In this document: piece by piece, positions 37,342-50,381 of the stretch
How positions within the stretch are numbered: the stretch's first letter is position 1
Layout: the number at the start of each line of letters is the position of its first letter
Source: Lethocerus indicus
Taxonomy: Eukaryota > Arthropoda > Insecta > Hemiptera > Belostomatidae
Reading direction: 5' to 3'
Length of the DNA: 64,000 bases
Assembly: GCA_019843655.1 (NCBI GenBank)
Contig: JACDQD010000002.1
Coordinates: 17,755,154 to 17,819,153, forward strand
Made by a program: the position numbers and the translations under genes
The notes under the pieces: generated by a model
Seen by the model: only the letters and a program-made list of their open reading frames with translations
Database searches by the model: none
Told to the model about the DNA's origin: nothing

Positions 37342-40300
37342 GAAACAAATTAATTAATGTCTTTTAGGAACCAAGGGGTTAGTATTCTTCGTTAAAATTA
37401 TAGGATTATCAGGAAACAGTCATAGTGGTCATCACTGGTTGGCTCTTCAGTGCTGGTCTTTCAGTGGAATGAACCCTCATTTTTCTGAACTCTAGAATTA
37501 GCTAAAAACCGGATAGTGCGTTCGGCAAATGGCACCAGAGGAAAATAAGACTCGAGTGAAAGAAAGTACACTCCGAAAAAATGATGGAAGAACGCGAGGA
37601 AATGAAAGTGAAGAAGAAAGGAGAGGAAGCCGGAGGGAGCCCCGAAGAACAATAGATCAGAAGGGACCGGACAACGAAAAATTGCTCGTTCCACAACAGA
37701 GCATTTCGCGACGCTAAGTAATGGAGCAACAGTTCTGTTACAACTGCTGTCACAAAGAAGAAGTAAAAATCCGCCTACTCCTCCCTTCCCTCCAACCACC
37801 ACAAACACTTTATATCACTCGCGGAAATCCGGTGAAAATCCCAATAATCATAAATTAACACTCAGATTTTTATAGCAGTGTAATTTGTCTTTTAATTCAC
37901 GATACTTGAAAAATCCGGCGCTAAAAAAAACCTACAACATAACACCCATTGACGGGTACATGTAAATAACATATGTAAAAATAATCGTTTGCACGAGCAA
38001 AAAGAATAATGAATTGCGAACCAATTCAAAATCAATAAAACATTTAATTAATTATAGTCCAACGTAAGTGGATGGACAAATGCCTAATAGTTGAACAATA
38101 GTCGAATATTCATTATAAATACAGTGACCTTATCGGCATATTTATTATGCACAAATGTTCATCCTGCAATACGCCGTATTTTCTTTTTGTATTTAACTCG
38201 ATTCGCAACGACTCCCCCCCCCCCAGGTGAATACAGCCTGAATACACGGGTTAACGAACAAAATCGAACAGGTATGCGGGATACAATGTCCGCGCTAATT
38301 AATCAAGTCGGCGTCGTGTGCAATTCAAGCTGGCATTCATCCTTGAGGGGGCATTCACGTTCTCCGGTCTAATAAACCCCTTCACAGCGTTGGCCCGCAT
38401 TACCGGCGCAGCAATTAACGGCACGGGAACTGTATGAATCTGCAGCATAATTAATACACCAATCAGACTGATATCTGAGCTACGCAAATATTAATCTCAA
38501 GATAACGTGCGTAAATAACGCCAATCGCAGTACACCTATTGCAATGCCAATAACCGACTGTCCAATATATTATATGATTATGTACCGAAAGGGTTAACAT
38601 CGATTACTATAACAATCTAATGCCTCGTATTATACAAGAAATCCTTGTTCGTCGCAAAATTGTTAGAAGAAGTAAGGCGATTGGAAGGAATGCTACTGAT
38701 GAGTATTACTAAAAGGGTTTCGCTAATGATTAAAAGTACAGTGAACCTGTGTAATTTTCTTAATGAAGTGGTCACCTGTGTTCCTTCTCGAAGTTTAATA
38801 ATGCTTTGCAGTCATTACGAGAGCTGCAGAAATTCGATATTCTTGACACAGATAACGGCGTATTTTAGCAAACTTAGCTATACAACAATAATTTATGGTC
38901 ATAACTTATTTTAAGATATGAGCTAATATATTATCTAAATGAAAATGCGTATGTGACCTAAACATAAAGCGACACAGAGACATTTAAAATAAAATGCGAT
39001 CTTATGACAAAAAGACAATAAAAGAATTTTATAAAACACATCACTTATCTTATGGGTTAGTAGTTTTGAGCTGTGAAGATAGAGAATCCCGCGCTTCAAT
39101 GTTACACTTATATCACTTGCACACGCGAAAAACGCACTAACACGCGATATCGCACCTACCAACACTGATATCTTACAAGCGGGTCGAAATCCATTTGGAC
39201 AGCCGACAGCCCGTAAACAAACAGTAAATACTAACGAAATCGCAAATTGGAATTGAGTTATTCTTAGAGGAGAGTGATAGTAAAACCGAGTTTTTCCTTT
39301 ATCGGGACAACATAGACGAGACACTATATAAAACAAAGACAGACAATGATATTTGGCATATCAACGGTACAAGCACACAGAAAACAACCTCAAGTTACAC
39401 AAGGCAATAAACTTGATAATACAGGACAGAACGTAAATTAATTGATATTCTATTCATTCAGAAATTTGAACTAATTAATAGCGAAATTACGATGAAAAGC
39501 GAAATTTTGCATCAAAATCAGCATTGTACAGCTTAATCAGTTATCCTCCGATTAAAAATGTATTTTCCAGTAAACTAACATTTACATTCAACCCAATACC
39601 CCTTGACTTCTTAATCACAGTACAACAGGATACGTCATATTTGACTAACGATTGAAAATATAACGTATATTACACTTTTTGCCGCAACAAATCTAAATTG
39701 TAATTTAAAACCTCATAGTTTCTCCTATCCCTTATTGTACCCGGGGCAAGGCCTGTTTCGACCAGCCACAATTGTGGGAACTATTGGGTTCGTATCTGTT
39801 ATTCCGCTACAATAAAAAAGTAATACTACTAGTAGATAAAATATAAATAGAGTATAAGAATGCTTAAAAATTCATCAAATTCCACCATCGTGAATTAATA
39901 CGATATAAATGTGGTCTAATGTAAGATCACATTGTTCAAATACTAGCTTCATAATACTCATACTGTATGTTTAAAGCGAAGAGACACGTCTCTATATTTC
40001 TCCGTTAGGATAGTTTATTCGGGTTAGGAAGGAGCGACTATTGTAGAGGCTTGGTTTCAGGAAGGGGCTGGAGCGGGGCCGGGGGAGATTCGACGCTGCC
40101 ATTCCTTTCAAAGTCCTTTGTCTGGCAACAGAGAGAATGTGTTGGGGCGTGCGCGTGTCTGTGTGAAAGGGAGAGACAATAAGACTTAAGTCGGGGAATC
40201 AAATTTGAGAGCTGCCGGGATTCTTTATCCCCGGGTGGAGCTCAACATATCGGATTAGCCGGCCTCCCTCCTAACGCGGTGCCGCCTCCTCACTTCTGTC

Positions 40301-40875
40301 TCCAGCTACCGTACACTGCTTCTATCTCTCTCTCTCCCTCTCTCCCTCTATCCCTCTTCCACACGCCCAATAGAATTATCCGCCGCACCGCCGACTACCT
40401 ATTGACTTCTGTCCCGGATTCACACGCACTCCCTCCCTCCCTTGATAAAAGTTACACCGGAATTAACGGATAGGACGAACAGTCATATAACGAACAGAAA
40501 TAGAAAGACCTTTAAATTTTTATACTTTCTAGCCTTAATGTACTCGATTTTGTAACTATTAAAAACTATTTTTTGATAATACAATTGGACGCTTAAAAAA
40601 AACATGGAATAAGGATAAAGTAAGTATACTATTCTCGTTATTGAAATGAGTTATCGCGAAACCAGTCCAGTTTTATTTCATTGGCTATGTTATCGGAGCT
40701 TGTATTGGCTCGGATTCTCTTCAGTACGCGGATACCCTTCGATCGCAATAGAATTATCCGTAGCGGGAGCTAGTACCTATTGACTCGACTACGTTTGGCC
40801 CGCTGTTTCTCTCTTACGGCTACTTGGACCCCATCCAGCGGAGATCCCTCCTCACGGTGAGGATAAACATCCTCC

Positions 40876-40901
40876 CCCTCCTCCTCCTCCTCCTCCTCCT
40901 C
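40876..40901. repeat. (CCT)n trinucleotide repeat
   Basis: About eight CCT/TCC units within a longer pyrimidine tract. Confidence 0.9.
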
Positions 40902-41412
40902 ATCCTGTCACGTCGCAAAATCCAAAGGACGATCCTTTCTCTCTTCCGAAATTAATCCCGTCTCAACATTGCCGGATTTTTCAAAGTTTCTTTACTCCCC
41001 GCTCCACATTCTCTTCTCTGCCCCCGGACACCCTCACACTACTCGTCCTGACCCCGAAACCAAATCTACCAGAAATATACTCTAACGCCCGTTATTTCAG
41101 TTACTTCCTAACCCGCATCATTCCCTAACTTCGCCGACAGAAATGCCAAAGTCACACAATCATCGAATACTACCATTTATAACAACTCAGACTTGATGAA
41201 TTTTTTTTCAACTGAAACATTTCGAATTTATTACCCTTCGTGAAATAAGTGTAATGTTGTATAACAACAACTTATACTTTGATGTAATAAGTATTAAATC
41301 GAGTTTTGTCCCTTGAAACTGCAACCATTGAATTCGTTAGTTATTTCTAAAAAATAAGGACCCAATTTAAAATTTGGAAAAAACATGGTGAGAAAAAATG
41401 GAATCCATAGTT

Positions 41413-41436
41413 TATGTGGACAGAATCGTCCACATA
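41413..41436. repeat. Perfect hairpin, 9-bp stem
   Basis: TATGTGGAC and GTCCACATA flank a 6-base loop. Confidence 0.85.
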
Positions 41437-41501
41437 TCAAATTCATATTATTGTATGCATCATTGAATTAAAAATGTTAATTTTATCTTTTAATATTAAG
41501 G

Positions 41502-41525
41502 TATTATTTAACACGTTAAATAATA
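41502..41525. repeat. Near-perfect palindrome, 11-bp arms
   Basis: TATTATTTAAC and GTTAAATAATA are exact reverse complements around a 2-base centre, AC. Confidence 0.9.
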
Positions 41526-42738
41526 ACTAGTATACTTTTCACGCGATTTCCATCATTCTTAGAAAGTACACTAGTCTTATCACAAAGGCCGACCGATTTT
41601 AACGAAATTTTCATAATAATTGGACAATTCGTGGTTTAATATGTTTCCCTACGCGATTACTAATTCCACACGTGCCTCTCGAACCGTAAGTAATTCCATT
41701 GTAGATTCTGAGTGAGAGCAGGGGGGGGGAGTCAGTGAGTAGAGGAGAATCACTAAAGCCGCCGAGTGAACTAAGCGACTGCGAAACGATTATGAATTGT
41801 TCAACTAAGGCCTTATCTCTTCTAAAAGCGGTGGCTCCCGGCCTGCTAACACCCAGCCTGCTAACCGCACCTCTGATAACCACCCACGCTCGGATTAACC
41901 TTGGCCCAACAGCTAAAAACCGTTAATATTCAAAATACCATCTCACCTTTTTTACGCCGTTTTAATAGACCGGTATGCGTGTTTTCAGTGCGATTATTAC
42001 GTTGTAAATTTTAACTCCGTCCACCCGCGAATTAAGTATTAATTATTAATTCGCCTCGGTATGTAATATAAAGCTTGCACACGAACAACAAGGTAACGAG
42101 CACAAAAACGAAAACCAGCCAACCAGACAGTATTTTCCATTAGTTTAAACAATTACGGATTTAAACGATTACGGCCTGCAGAAATGGCTTTGTTATTATT
42201 ACTTAAGAAAATAGTAACCGACAAGAGTATAATCTTCAACGAATTACTATAGATTAAATAAAAACCGGAATTTATTATTGGACACTATCTAGGCCAGGGG
42301 AGAATATAAGGTAGGACATGATCGGTAAAACCCAAGTGAATTCTAACGAGACAAAACGCTCTCCTATAAAACAAGCCATGAAATCTACGAAGAATGAAGA
42401 TAGGGCACTTTCTTTTTACGTCTTTCTCATTGTAAACTCGGAAAGGGAAAAAGAAACACAAATGTCGTTGAAGTTTCCCCGACTCTGATAAGGGAAATAA
42501 TAACGCTCAAGTCGTATGACTCGGCCAGACATTTGCCTTACCCAATTCTATTTTTGTACATAACCCGGCCCCAGTTGACTGGTCTCATTTAAATATATCA
42601 ATTTTTATTAACTCGAATCTACAAATATAGATGAAGAAAGAAAAAGTTAACATTATCCAGTTGTTTATAGAAGAAACTAAATTAAGCATGGGCTGTTCCA
42701 ATAACGATAGCAATACAGACATTTAGTTATTTTTATTG

Positions 42739-42780
42739 TTGTTGTAGATTGTATTCGGAGTTGAATACAATCTACAACAA
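42739..42780. repeat. Perfect hairpin, 18-bp stem
   Basis: Arms of 18 bases (42739-42756 and 42763-42780) are exact reverse complements around a 6-base loop, GGAGTT. A microRNA precursor would normally have a longer, bulged stem. Confidence 0.95.
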
Positions 42781-43361
42781 TTCTGTGGAATATTCCACTG
42801 CGAAACTTTTAAGGTAAAAAAATTTCGACTAAAAGAATTTAAGTAGAAATGAAACGTATTTCTAGTTCGTGCAAGCACGATTGTATTCAGCTGTCATATT
42901 AATTTCAGGCATTTATTCGATAATTTTTGAATTTGCATTAATGTCGCATTCTTTCTTTACTTCATCCCATACACATATTGTTACTCCAATCCAGTGTAAG
43001 CCATTCCTTCGTCTTATATATGCCTTCAGTTTCTGTACATGATTTGAATTAAAGAATCGATATTAGGATAATGAACGGACGCATTATTTGAACGTTCATA
43101 CATGTTTATTTCCCCGATTATATTATCAAGTTTGTTCGCGGGAGAATTCTGAATCCACCGTTGATAATAGAAATTCAGAGTGTAAGAAAACTGAACATAA
43201 AACATATTTCTCGATGAGAGAAGTCATATTCTGCTGTTTCGCAGCATTAACTCCGTTAGAAGATTGTACTCATTCAGGGTGCGGGGGACCTCACTTTATG
43301 TAATGTCAGGGACGAGTTTATATTTACTGAAAGAGCTCTAAAAGTTTTGGAACGTATAAGG

Positions 43362-43364
<3 letters not shown>

Positions 43365-43418
<54 letters not shown>
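43365..43418. repeat. (TA)n microsatellite
   Basis: About 26 uninterrupted AT dinucleotides. Confidence 0.97.
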
Positions 43419-43422
<4 letters not shown>

Positions 43423-45067
43423 CGGGGTGTTATGTCCTTCCAATAGATTTCTTCGGTAAGTTATACGACGTCGCGCGGTCTCCGTCTATTTTGCTCCTTT
43501 ATATTTGATTATACGGACACGTAAACTTTTACGACCGCCGAAAGTTTCTTCTTCCCATATCACTTTTTTCTTTCGTTACTCTCTGTAGGATATCAATATG
43601 GCGATGTTGCTTATTGTACGGGGCGTGATGTATTGTCAATGAGGGCATTAAAGTGGGCTCGCTGTTAGAGGGAGGCCGGCCACACTGGACTCTCGCCAGA
43701 GCCGCACACAAAAGTTGCAATATTGTCCGCCCCTTTTCCGGCTCAGTCAGCAGGTTTGCTCAGCTCCTGGGAAAAACATTTGCATGACTGTGTATGGCGC
43801 CGATATAAAGCCGAGGCCAAGTTTCGTGCACGATGATTGGAATCTGGATGTAGTAAGTAAGTGCAAACGCCGTCCATTAATTGTAGCCAGTAGAAAGCCT
43901 CGAAAATTCAAACACCTCGGTAACTTAAACGGAAAGAGGAACACTGCATTAAACTGGCAACATATCACAAAATAACTACAGAAATAGATTTACACAAATC
44001 AATGCTTGATCCGTTTACGAACCGTTACATGTTACAGTGTTCGCGAGCAATGGATTTCTTATTCAAACTTGTATTAAAACTCCCGAAACGTTATTTCTAA
44101 TTTTCGGGACGGATATCGAAGGAACCAACTTCCACCCCTAAGGTTCATTTATAACTCTATATTAATGAAGGTTTCGTGCTCCGGCGTACGTTATGCCTTG
44201 AGTCACCCCAAACAATTCCTGAGAGGACCGTACTGAACGGTACGCACTATACATCCCCTCAAAACGAACCTTTCTGATTTAACGGAAACATTTATAAACC
44301 AACATCCAGTTGTAAACCAAAATCAAATCCAGTTACAGTGTTCTGTAACTCCATTTAAGTTTTCCGAAACCGGCGAAGAACAACCTAGCTCTAGGAAGTA
44401 ATAGAACAAAAAACCGCCGTCAACACCAGCTACAAGATCCCTTGCCAACAGATTTGTATTGTCTGCAATAAGGGAGAACCTAAAACCGTGCACCGTAACT
44501 TAATATGTTATGTCCAGGATATAATGAGCTACGGGAACATTGTTTGGGGCCCTTCCCGCTGGTGGTTCAGGTTCACCTACTACAAATCCAAGATCTGAAC
44601 CTATATAAATAATTTATATACTTATTTCGGTAAAATACGTTATGACTAAGAATATATCAGTAATAAATGTTAGTTTCATTTTATATTATATTACTACTAA
44701 TCATCTATAAGTATGCGTCTCATTTTTGACATTATTACGCTGTTCTTTTGACGATATGCCTCATTATTGTGTAGTAAGAGTTATTTATAACGGCAATGGA
44801 CCACAAATTAAGAGAAAATATAAAAACATATATAAACTTATATTTTTGTACACTGTTTGAATAATTAATATTAAATATATATTATTATTTATTTATTTCC
44901 ATTAATATTATATTAAATATAATTTAAGGTAAAACAACGTTAAATAATTAATCGGTATAGGTTTAAATGACGGAAATCCGCAGACGACTTTCCAAATGCA
45001 TTCGTCGGTTAGTCATTTCGAATGTTCGTGTAGACTTCGTTTCCCGTGCAATTTTATACCGGTGGTA

Positions 45068-45088
45068 GGGTGGGGTGGAGGGGGGGGA
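45068..45088 (+). other. Potential G-quadruplex
   Basis: GGG, GGGG and a run of about eight G, which can be split into two tracts, with loops of 1 and 4 bases. Confidence 0.6.
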
Positions 45089-46357
45089 CTTAATCTTAAG
45101 CCACGACGAAAATCTTAACCGGAGAGACCGGGGTACTCGGTTGCCGCCGAGAACTTCAATTACGCCAGCCATCTTCCTTTTATATCCAAACTCGTTTTTC
45201 TCGTGCTGAATTTCCAGCGTGATATTCTGCTGACAACACATTCCTGCTCTTTTTTGTTATACACACCCCGCCCCCCCCCGCCCGGTCTTCCCTTCCTCTT
45301 CCGCCCCCTTCCCTCTTTTGAGTCAGCCAAACTTGATTGTTTAACCGTTTCAATTTTTTTTCTTCCTCCCCCCCCCTTTGTTTAGCGAGCGCCCGAACAT
45401 TTTTGCAGAAAGTTAACCCGTTCCCAGAAAATTTATGTAATTATTCACGGGTAAGGGTTCCGCTATACTATTGTTATTTGATATAAAACTATACTTTACG
45501 GAATAACTGTATGTTGACCGTTTTAAATTCTGCGAAATGAATGTAATTATAATATGTAAACGTTATGGAATCCATTTTAAAATGAATATGAATCAATTTT
45601 ATTATAGTGATTTTATACTACTGAGATTTATTAGCCTCCGTAATTAATATACTACTATGGCCTGAATGGTGTTTCAATTTTTATGCTACTATGTCTATTG
45701 GTGCTTCATTACAAATTATTTACAAATTTCTTCTTATTTCAATCATTTTTTTGTAATTTACGACATCCTCCAATAATAATAATTCAATTAAACGTGCTTC
45801 CCTGTTTCACTAAACTTATAGGAATGCCACTATAACATAATATCTGCCACTGTTGCTTTGTTTATGTTCTGTTTGTTACTGGCGTTAACCGACAGGGCTG
45901 TCCTGTCCTGTATTGAAACAAGCCAGATAAACAAACGCCTAGTAATAACCAAGGGAGATTTAAAATTTATATCAGTAATTAATATCGGTTATAAATGATC
46001 GTGCCGAGAGAATGCGAATAATAAACATTTGTTATTAAATTATAACATTAATTGTCATTTTCCTAAAATAAACAAAATTGCTATATACCCTACATGGGAA
46101 AAGATTATATTTGAAATTAGAGGGATTTTGTTTATAGGAAAGTTGTAACCAGCGGAGGCTACTTGGTTAACTACTGAGGGGCTACGGAATGAGCAAGCGC
46201 TAAAATTATATTAAAACAAATCTGGCCCAACTTCATACATGCATGATGACACTAAAGGAAAACCATAATAAATGCATTCGCCGAGAGCTAAACTCTACCA
46301 CCGTTTAAGTAACGGCTGTGTTAATAAACCAGATGTGTTTAATGTTTTAAGAGGACT

Positions 46358-46380
46358 CCCCCCTCCCCCTCCCCATCCCC
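46358..46380 (-). other. Potential G-quadruplex on the minus strand
   Basis: C tracts of 6, 5, 4 and 4 with loops of 1, 1 and 2 bases; the plus strand could form an i-motif. Confidence 0.75.
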
Positions 46381-49300
46381 TCCAAACACTTAAGTTGTGC
46401 AGCATGTGCTGATAATTAGCGTGTCCTCCCACTAAGTTTTAACCCAACCCTTGGCCTCCCAACAGATAATATTTCTCGCGCAACCGGAAACCGAATTTGT
46501 TATTATATCGAGTTCCCGGTTTACCATATTTGTTCCTGATAACAATTCCCGGTAACAATTAAGCAATATATTACTGTTATTTGTAATCTATAATAAACTA
46601 AACGCTTGAGATTGTCTATTTCTTTTCTCTAGGCATTTATATTAGCCGCAATTATGGTTTTGCGGTTATGTAAGAATGACCGTAAACACAAATGCAGCGG
46701 GAATGAATTATATTGTCAAAAAATTATATTGCATTAAATAATTTTAAACGGAAAGAGTAAATAATTCGTACATAAAAGAAAATTTCCTTATAATATTTCA
46801 TAAGGAATTTTGTGTAGTAACATTATAATTATTATTAAATAAATATCCTCTAAGGCCGTAAGAAACTTTCTTCGAAGGCTTTCTCTGGAGGTATCGGGCG
46901 AGGGAAATTTGGAAAACGAATTGGCGCAATAATTTTCGGGGAAAAACACTTAATGGAGAGGAGGTTCCAGAATCGCGCCCTTTTAATTCCATAAATAAAT
47001 CCGCGGGCGGAGCGGCAGTATGTTGTTGGCAGAACAGATGGGGGGCTACCCCCACACGCCCACCCCCCGGCCACATACGAGCGGGAGGACTTTTCATTGT
47101 GTAAGATATGGCTATTAAATTAGGCACACACACACACACGAGCCCACACGCCTATAGAGAGCCAAACTGGCGGCCTTCTTTTAGGGACGGGGGAAAGCCC
47201 CGAAGACGGGGGCGGGGTATTATAACAAGAGTAGACAAGGGGGCGGGGCCGGTTTGGCTAGATTAAGGACAGCAACAGAGTAATTCAGTGTGTAAATGCA
47301 ATACACGTTCGCATAGTTCGCAGAGTGGGCGACCCGTCCTCCACCCCCCCCTGGCAAAGGAAGTGTTGGCCCACGTCCAGTATCGGGGTAATTTATTTTG
47401 GGCCCCGTCTCTCGTCTCATTTAGTAATTTCCAGCCATTTTACTTTGATAAGGTACAGCCAGGATCCGCCAGTAACATTCGAGAATGACTTTTATTCAAA
47501 TGAACACTCCGTCGGGCGGGACTCCTCCGATTCCCATCTTTGTTGTAAGTGGCTGGAGAAAGTACAAGAGGTGGACGTAAAAATATCTATGGTTAAAAAT
47601 ATTGGCTATTATTTCTTTCGGTGGTTTTAATTGGGGATATATCGATAATACCAAAATTGATAAAAAAATTATCCCCCCGCCTATTTTGTATAAATTTTGC
47701 GCATGTTTCAATGCTTAAATTCATCGCTTGAAAAAAAATCAATGATAGCGGCGAAAAACCTACCGCATGGGCGGCGCGGAAATTTTAACGGGGCGTGAAG
47801 ATAAGATCCAAGTCCTCGTCATTTTCCCCGATCTGAAGACGGAGTTAACAGTTGAATTGAGAAAGTTAAGGCCAGATGAGAACGCAGTGCTTTCTAGGGG
47901 AGCATTCAAACTCTGTGTAACTGCTAATTCTAACAAGCATCGAGCAATTGTCACACCACTCCGGCCAAATTAAACTTCCCGCGTCACTCTTCATGTTGAT
48001 TGCTTTAACGCTAGCCCTCCTGTACCTCCTTACATGATTTCTGGGTCCAGTTCCTACAGGACTGCCCAATCATCCTAGTACGAATAAGCTAAATCATAGT
48101 TTAACATATTTAATTTTTTTTGTATCTCTGAGGACAAAAAAATAATCTATGTATTTAAAAAAGTGGAATTCTAATGCTATTCCGAATCCATTTATTTACT
48201 CTGCTTCTTGACTGGTATGCACTCGGATTTAATACACATTTTAATGACCAACAACATATCACATATATTGCTATTTTTTTTTAAATGTCACTATTCGCAT
48301 TCATTTCAATGGTAATTTCAAGGAAGCTTAACGTTATGCTCTATTGGTATGTTAACTACAAAGCATAATAAAACTATAGCGTAATTAAATATATAGTTTT
48401 CTGTTTCCCTAGTAACTTCCCATGTAATAGAGCTAGGAATTATTCTTATTGTATTTAATTTTCCACATTCTGTTAACTGTCGTCCCTCCACAGTGTTCTA
48501 TTTCTGTGGTCGAGAATGACGTCAGTTATTGGAAGGGCCTAAAGGGAAGTTAGGACTATCGATCTGCGGCTGCCATCCGTCTTTATAGGCGGGACAAGAT
48601 TTGGAGTGTTTAGGAGGCTCCGGTCATATCAGTGGCCGCCACTTTTAGTGGCCGGGATCGACCCAATGCAGTTCATTTATGTGAACTATGGGGCCGAGAG
48701 GAATCCCCAAAGGAAATATCCTATCCGTGAGAGATGGAGGCGGTCGGTCCACACCAGTGAACCGTGAAATGACGCGGTCGTTGGGCCCCCGACATTAGGG
48801 ACTCGACATGTCCGTCCTGCCCCTAAACCCGCCCCGACCGCCTCCTTTACCCACAGCATCCCCTTCCACACTGGCGCCTTCTCCTGCTCATTAGAATAAT
48901 TTCGATTAGAATATACGATCAAAGCCCACCCATAAGAGTACGACAAATTTCCGTCTATTTTTACCCTACTCGGTGAAGTAAGGCATTTCGAAAAGTAATA
49001 ATAATTAAATATTTGTAAGCGTTTGATTCCAAACTAATGAAATCATTATCAAATTCAATAAAACACCTTGCGGTGAAGCATTAATCAGAGTTTAATTCTA
49101 ATATCAACACCAATTTAGATACATGATGTCCAGCAGAAAATATGACCATTGTAGTAAATTACCGCTTTTTAAAATCCACATGTGAATGAACAAGACAAAT
49201 AAAAGAAAAGAATCGAACCTAGAAGCTGTTCATTACTAAAAATTAAACACCTCCCAATGAACTGAGGAACCTCCTAATGCCTCACTAATGTGTACACCAT

Positions 49301-50337
49301 GAAACAAACTCCTAATCAAGAAGAATGAAAATATGAAATCTTGTATTCAGTTTCTTTAGTATACTCGTTAACATGACCAAAGAGACCAAAGAATAATGAA
49401 TCACAATATAATGGTAAAGTAACGATATGAAAAAGTTTCGTAGCCGCGATGCAGATATCGCCTATAATTCGCCTGATGAACAATGCACACGACGCCTCCC
49501 CTTCACTCTTCCCCTTGTTCCCCGTTGTGCTAACTCCGTTAGGATTACATCCATCCACTGAACAATGATTAAGAACATTTTTAAGTTTTCCGTAATATCT
49601 TCCCCGTCTCCTCACCCCCGGGGATTGAACATTACTCTCAGTCCTTGCCCCCCGGAGGGTTAGACGTAATTAGAACCGAATCTGAGAAGACCTCCCTTGA
49701 TAATTCCCTGGCTGGCTTCCTCTTGGCCAATGCCAAGGGACAATGCTTTCTACCATCTTTAATGAAGTATGAAAAAGGGCAAAGTAGTATTAGTAGTTCC
49801 GGATAGTTGAGTACAGTACAGTTGAAAATCTCGAACCTTCTTTCTTTCGCGGCGCCTTTTGCCCAAACTTTTGCCATTATATATTAGTCGAGCTTTGCCG
49901 GCCCGAGGTATGTTATTTCACCAATGAGTTTGACAAATGAGGTTCGTTCCCGGCCCAAGTGATTCTGCGCCTTCGCCAACTCCGCTATTTCCCTCCCTTC
50001 CCTTATAACTTGATTTTTCTATGCCGACCATCCAATCGAGTGCACAAATTTGGTTTTTCATTTGGAGCGTCTAATTACACCAATAGTAACAGTTACTTTT
50101 CCAATGACTTTAACCGCTTTTCAAAGTGACTCTCCCACTTAAACCGCTGAAATAAAACGATTAATTTATATATACGGTCTAGTTAAAACATAATCAAAAG
50201 AATATCACATAATGCCATATCCATTATAATATTTGTCAGCAATCAAGCTCATAAGAACTAAATCCTAATTCCGTTTTTGCGGCATCCGAGCTCATGCCAA
50301 CTCTAATCTAATTGTGTTTATATTCCTTATTTTTGGA

Positions 50338-50341
<4 letters not shown>

Positions 50342-50374
<33 letters not shown>
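50342..50374. repeat. (GA)n microsatellite
   Basis: About 15 GA dinucleotides running into a G tract. Confidence 0.96.

Positions 50375-50381
<7 letters not shown>

Noticed and set aside
38935..39336. 133-codon minus-strand frame rich in Cys and hydrophobic residues
   Set aside because: Length is within chance for 64 kb of six frames; no domain, splice sites or signal order that fits a known family.
42739..42780. MicroRNA precursor
   Set aside because: The stem is perfect and only 18 bp with a 6-base loop; too short for a canonical precursor and no known insect microRNA sequence is present.
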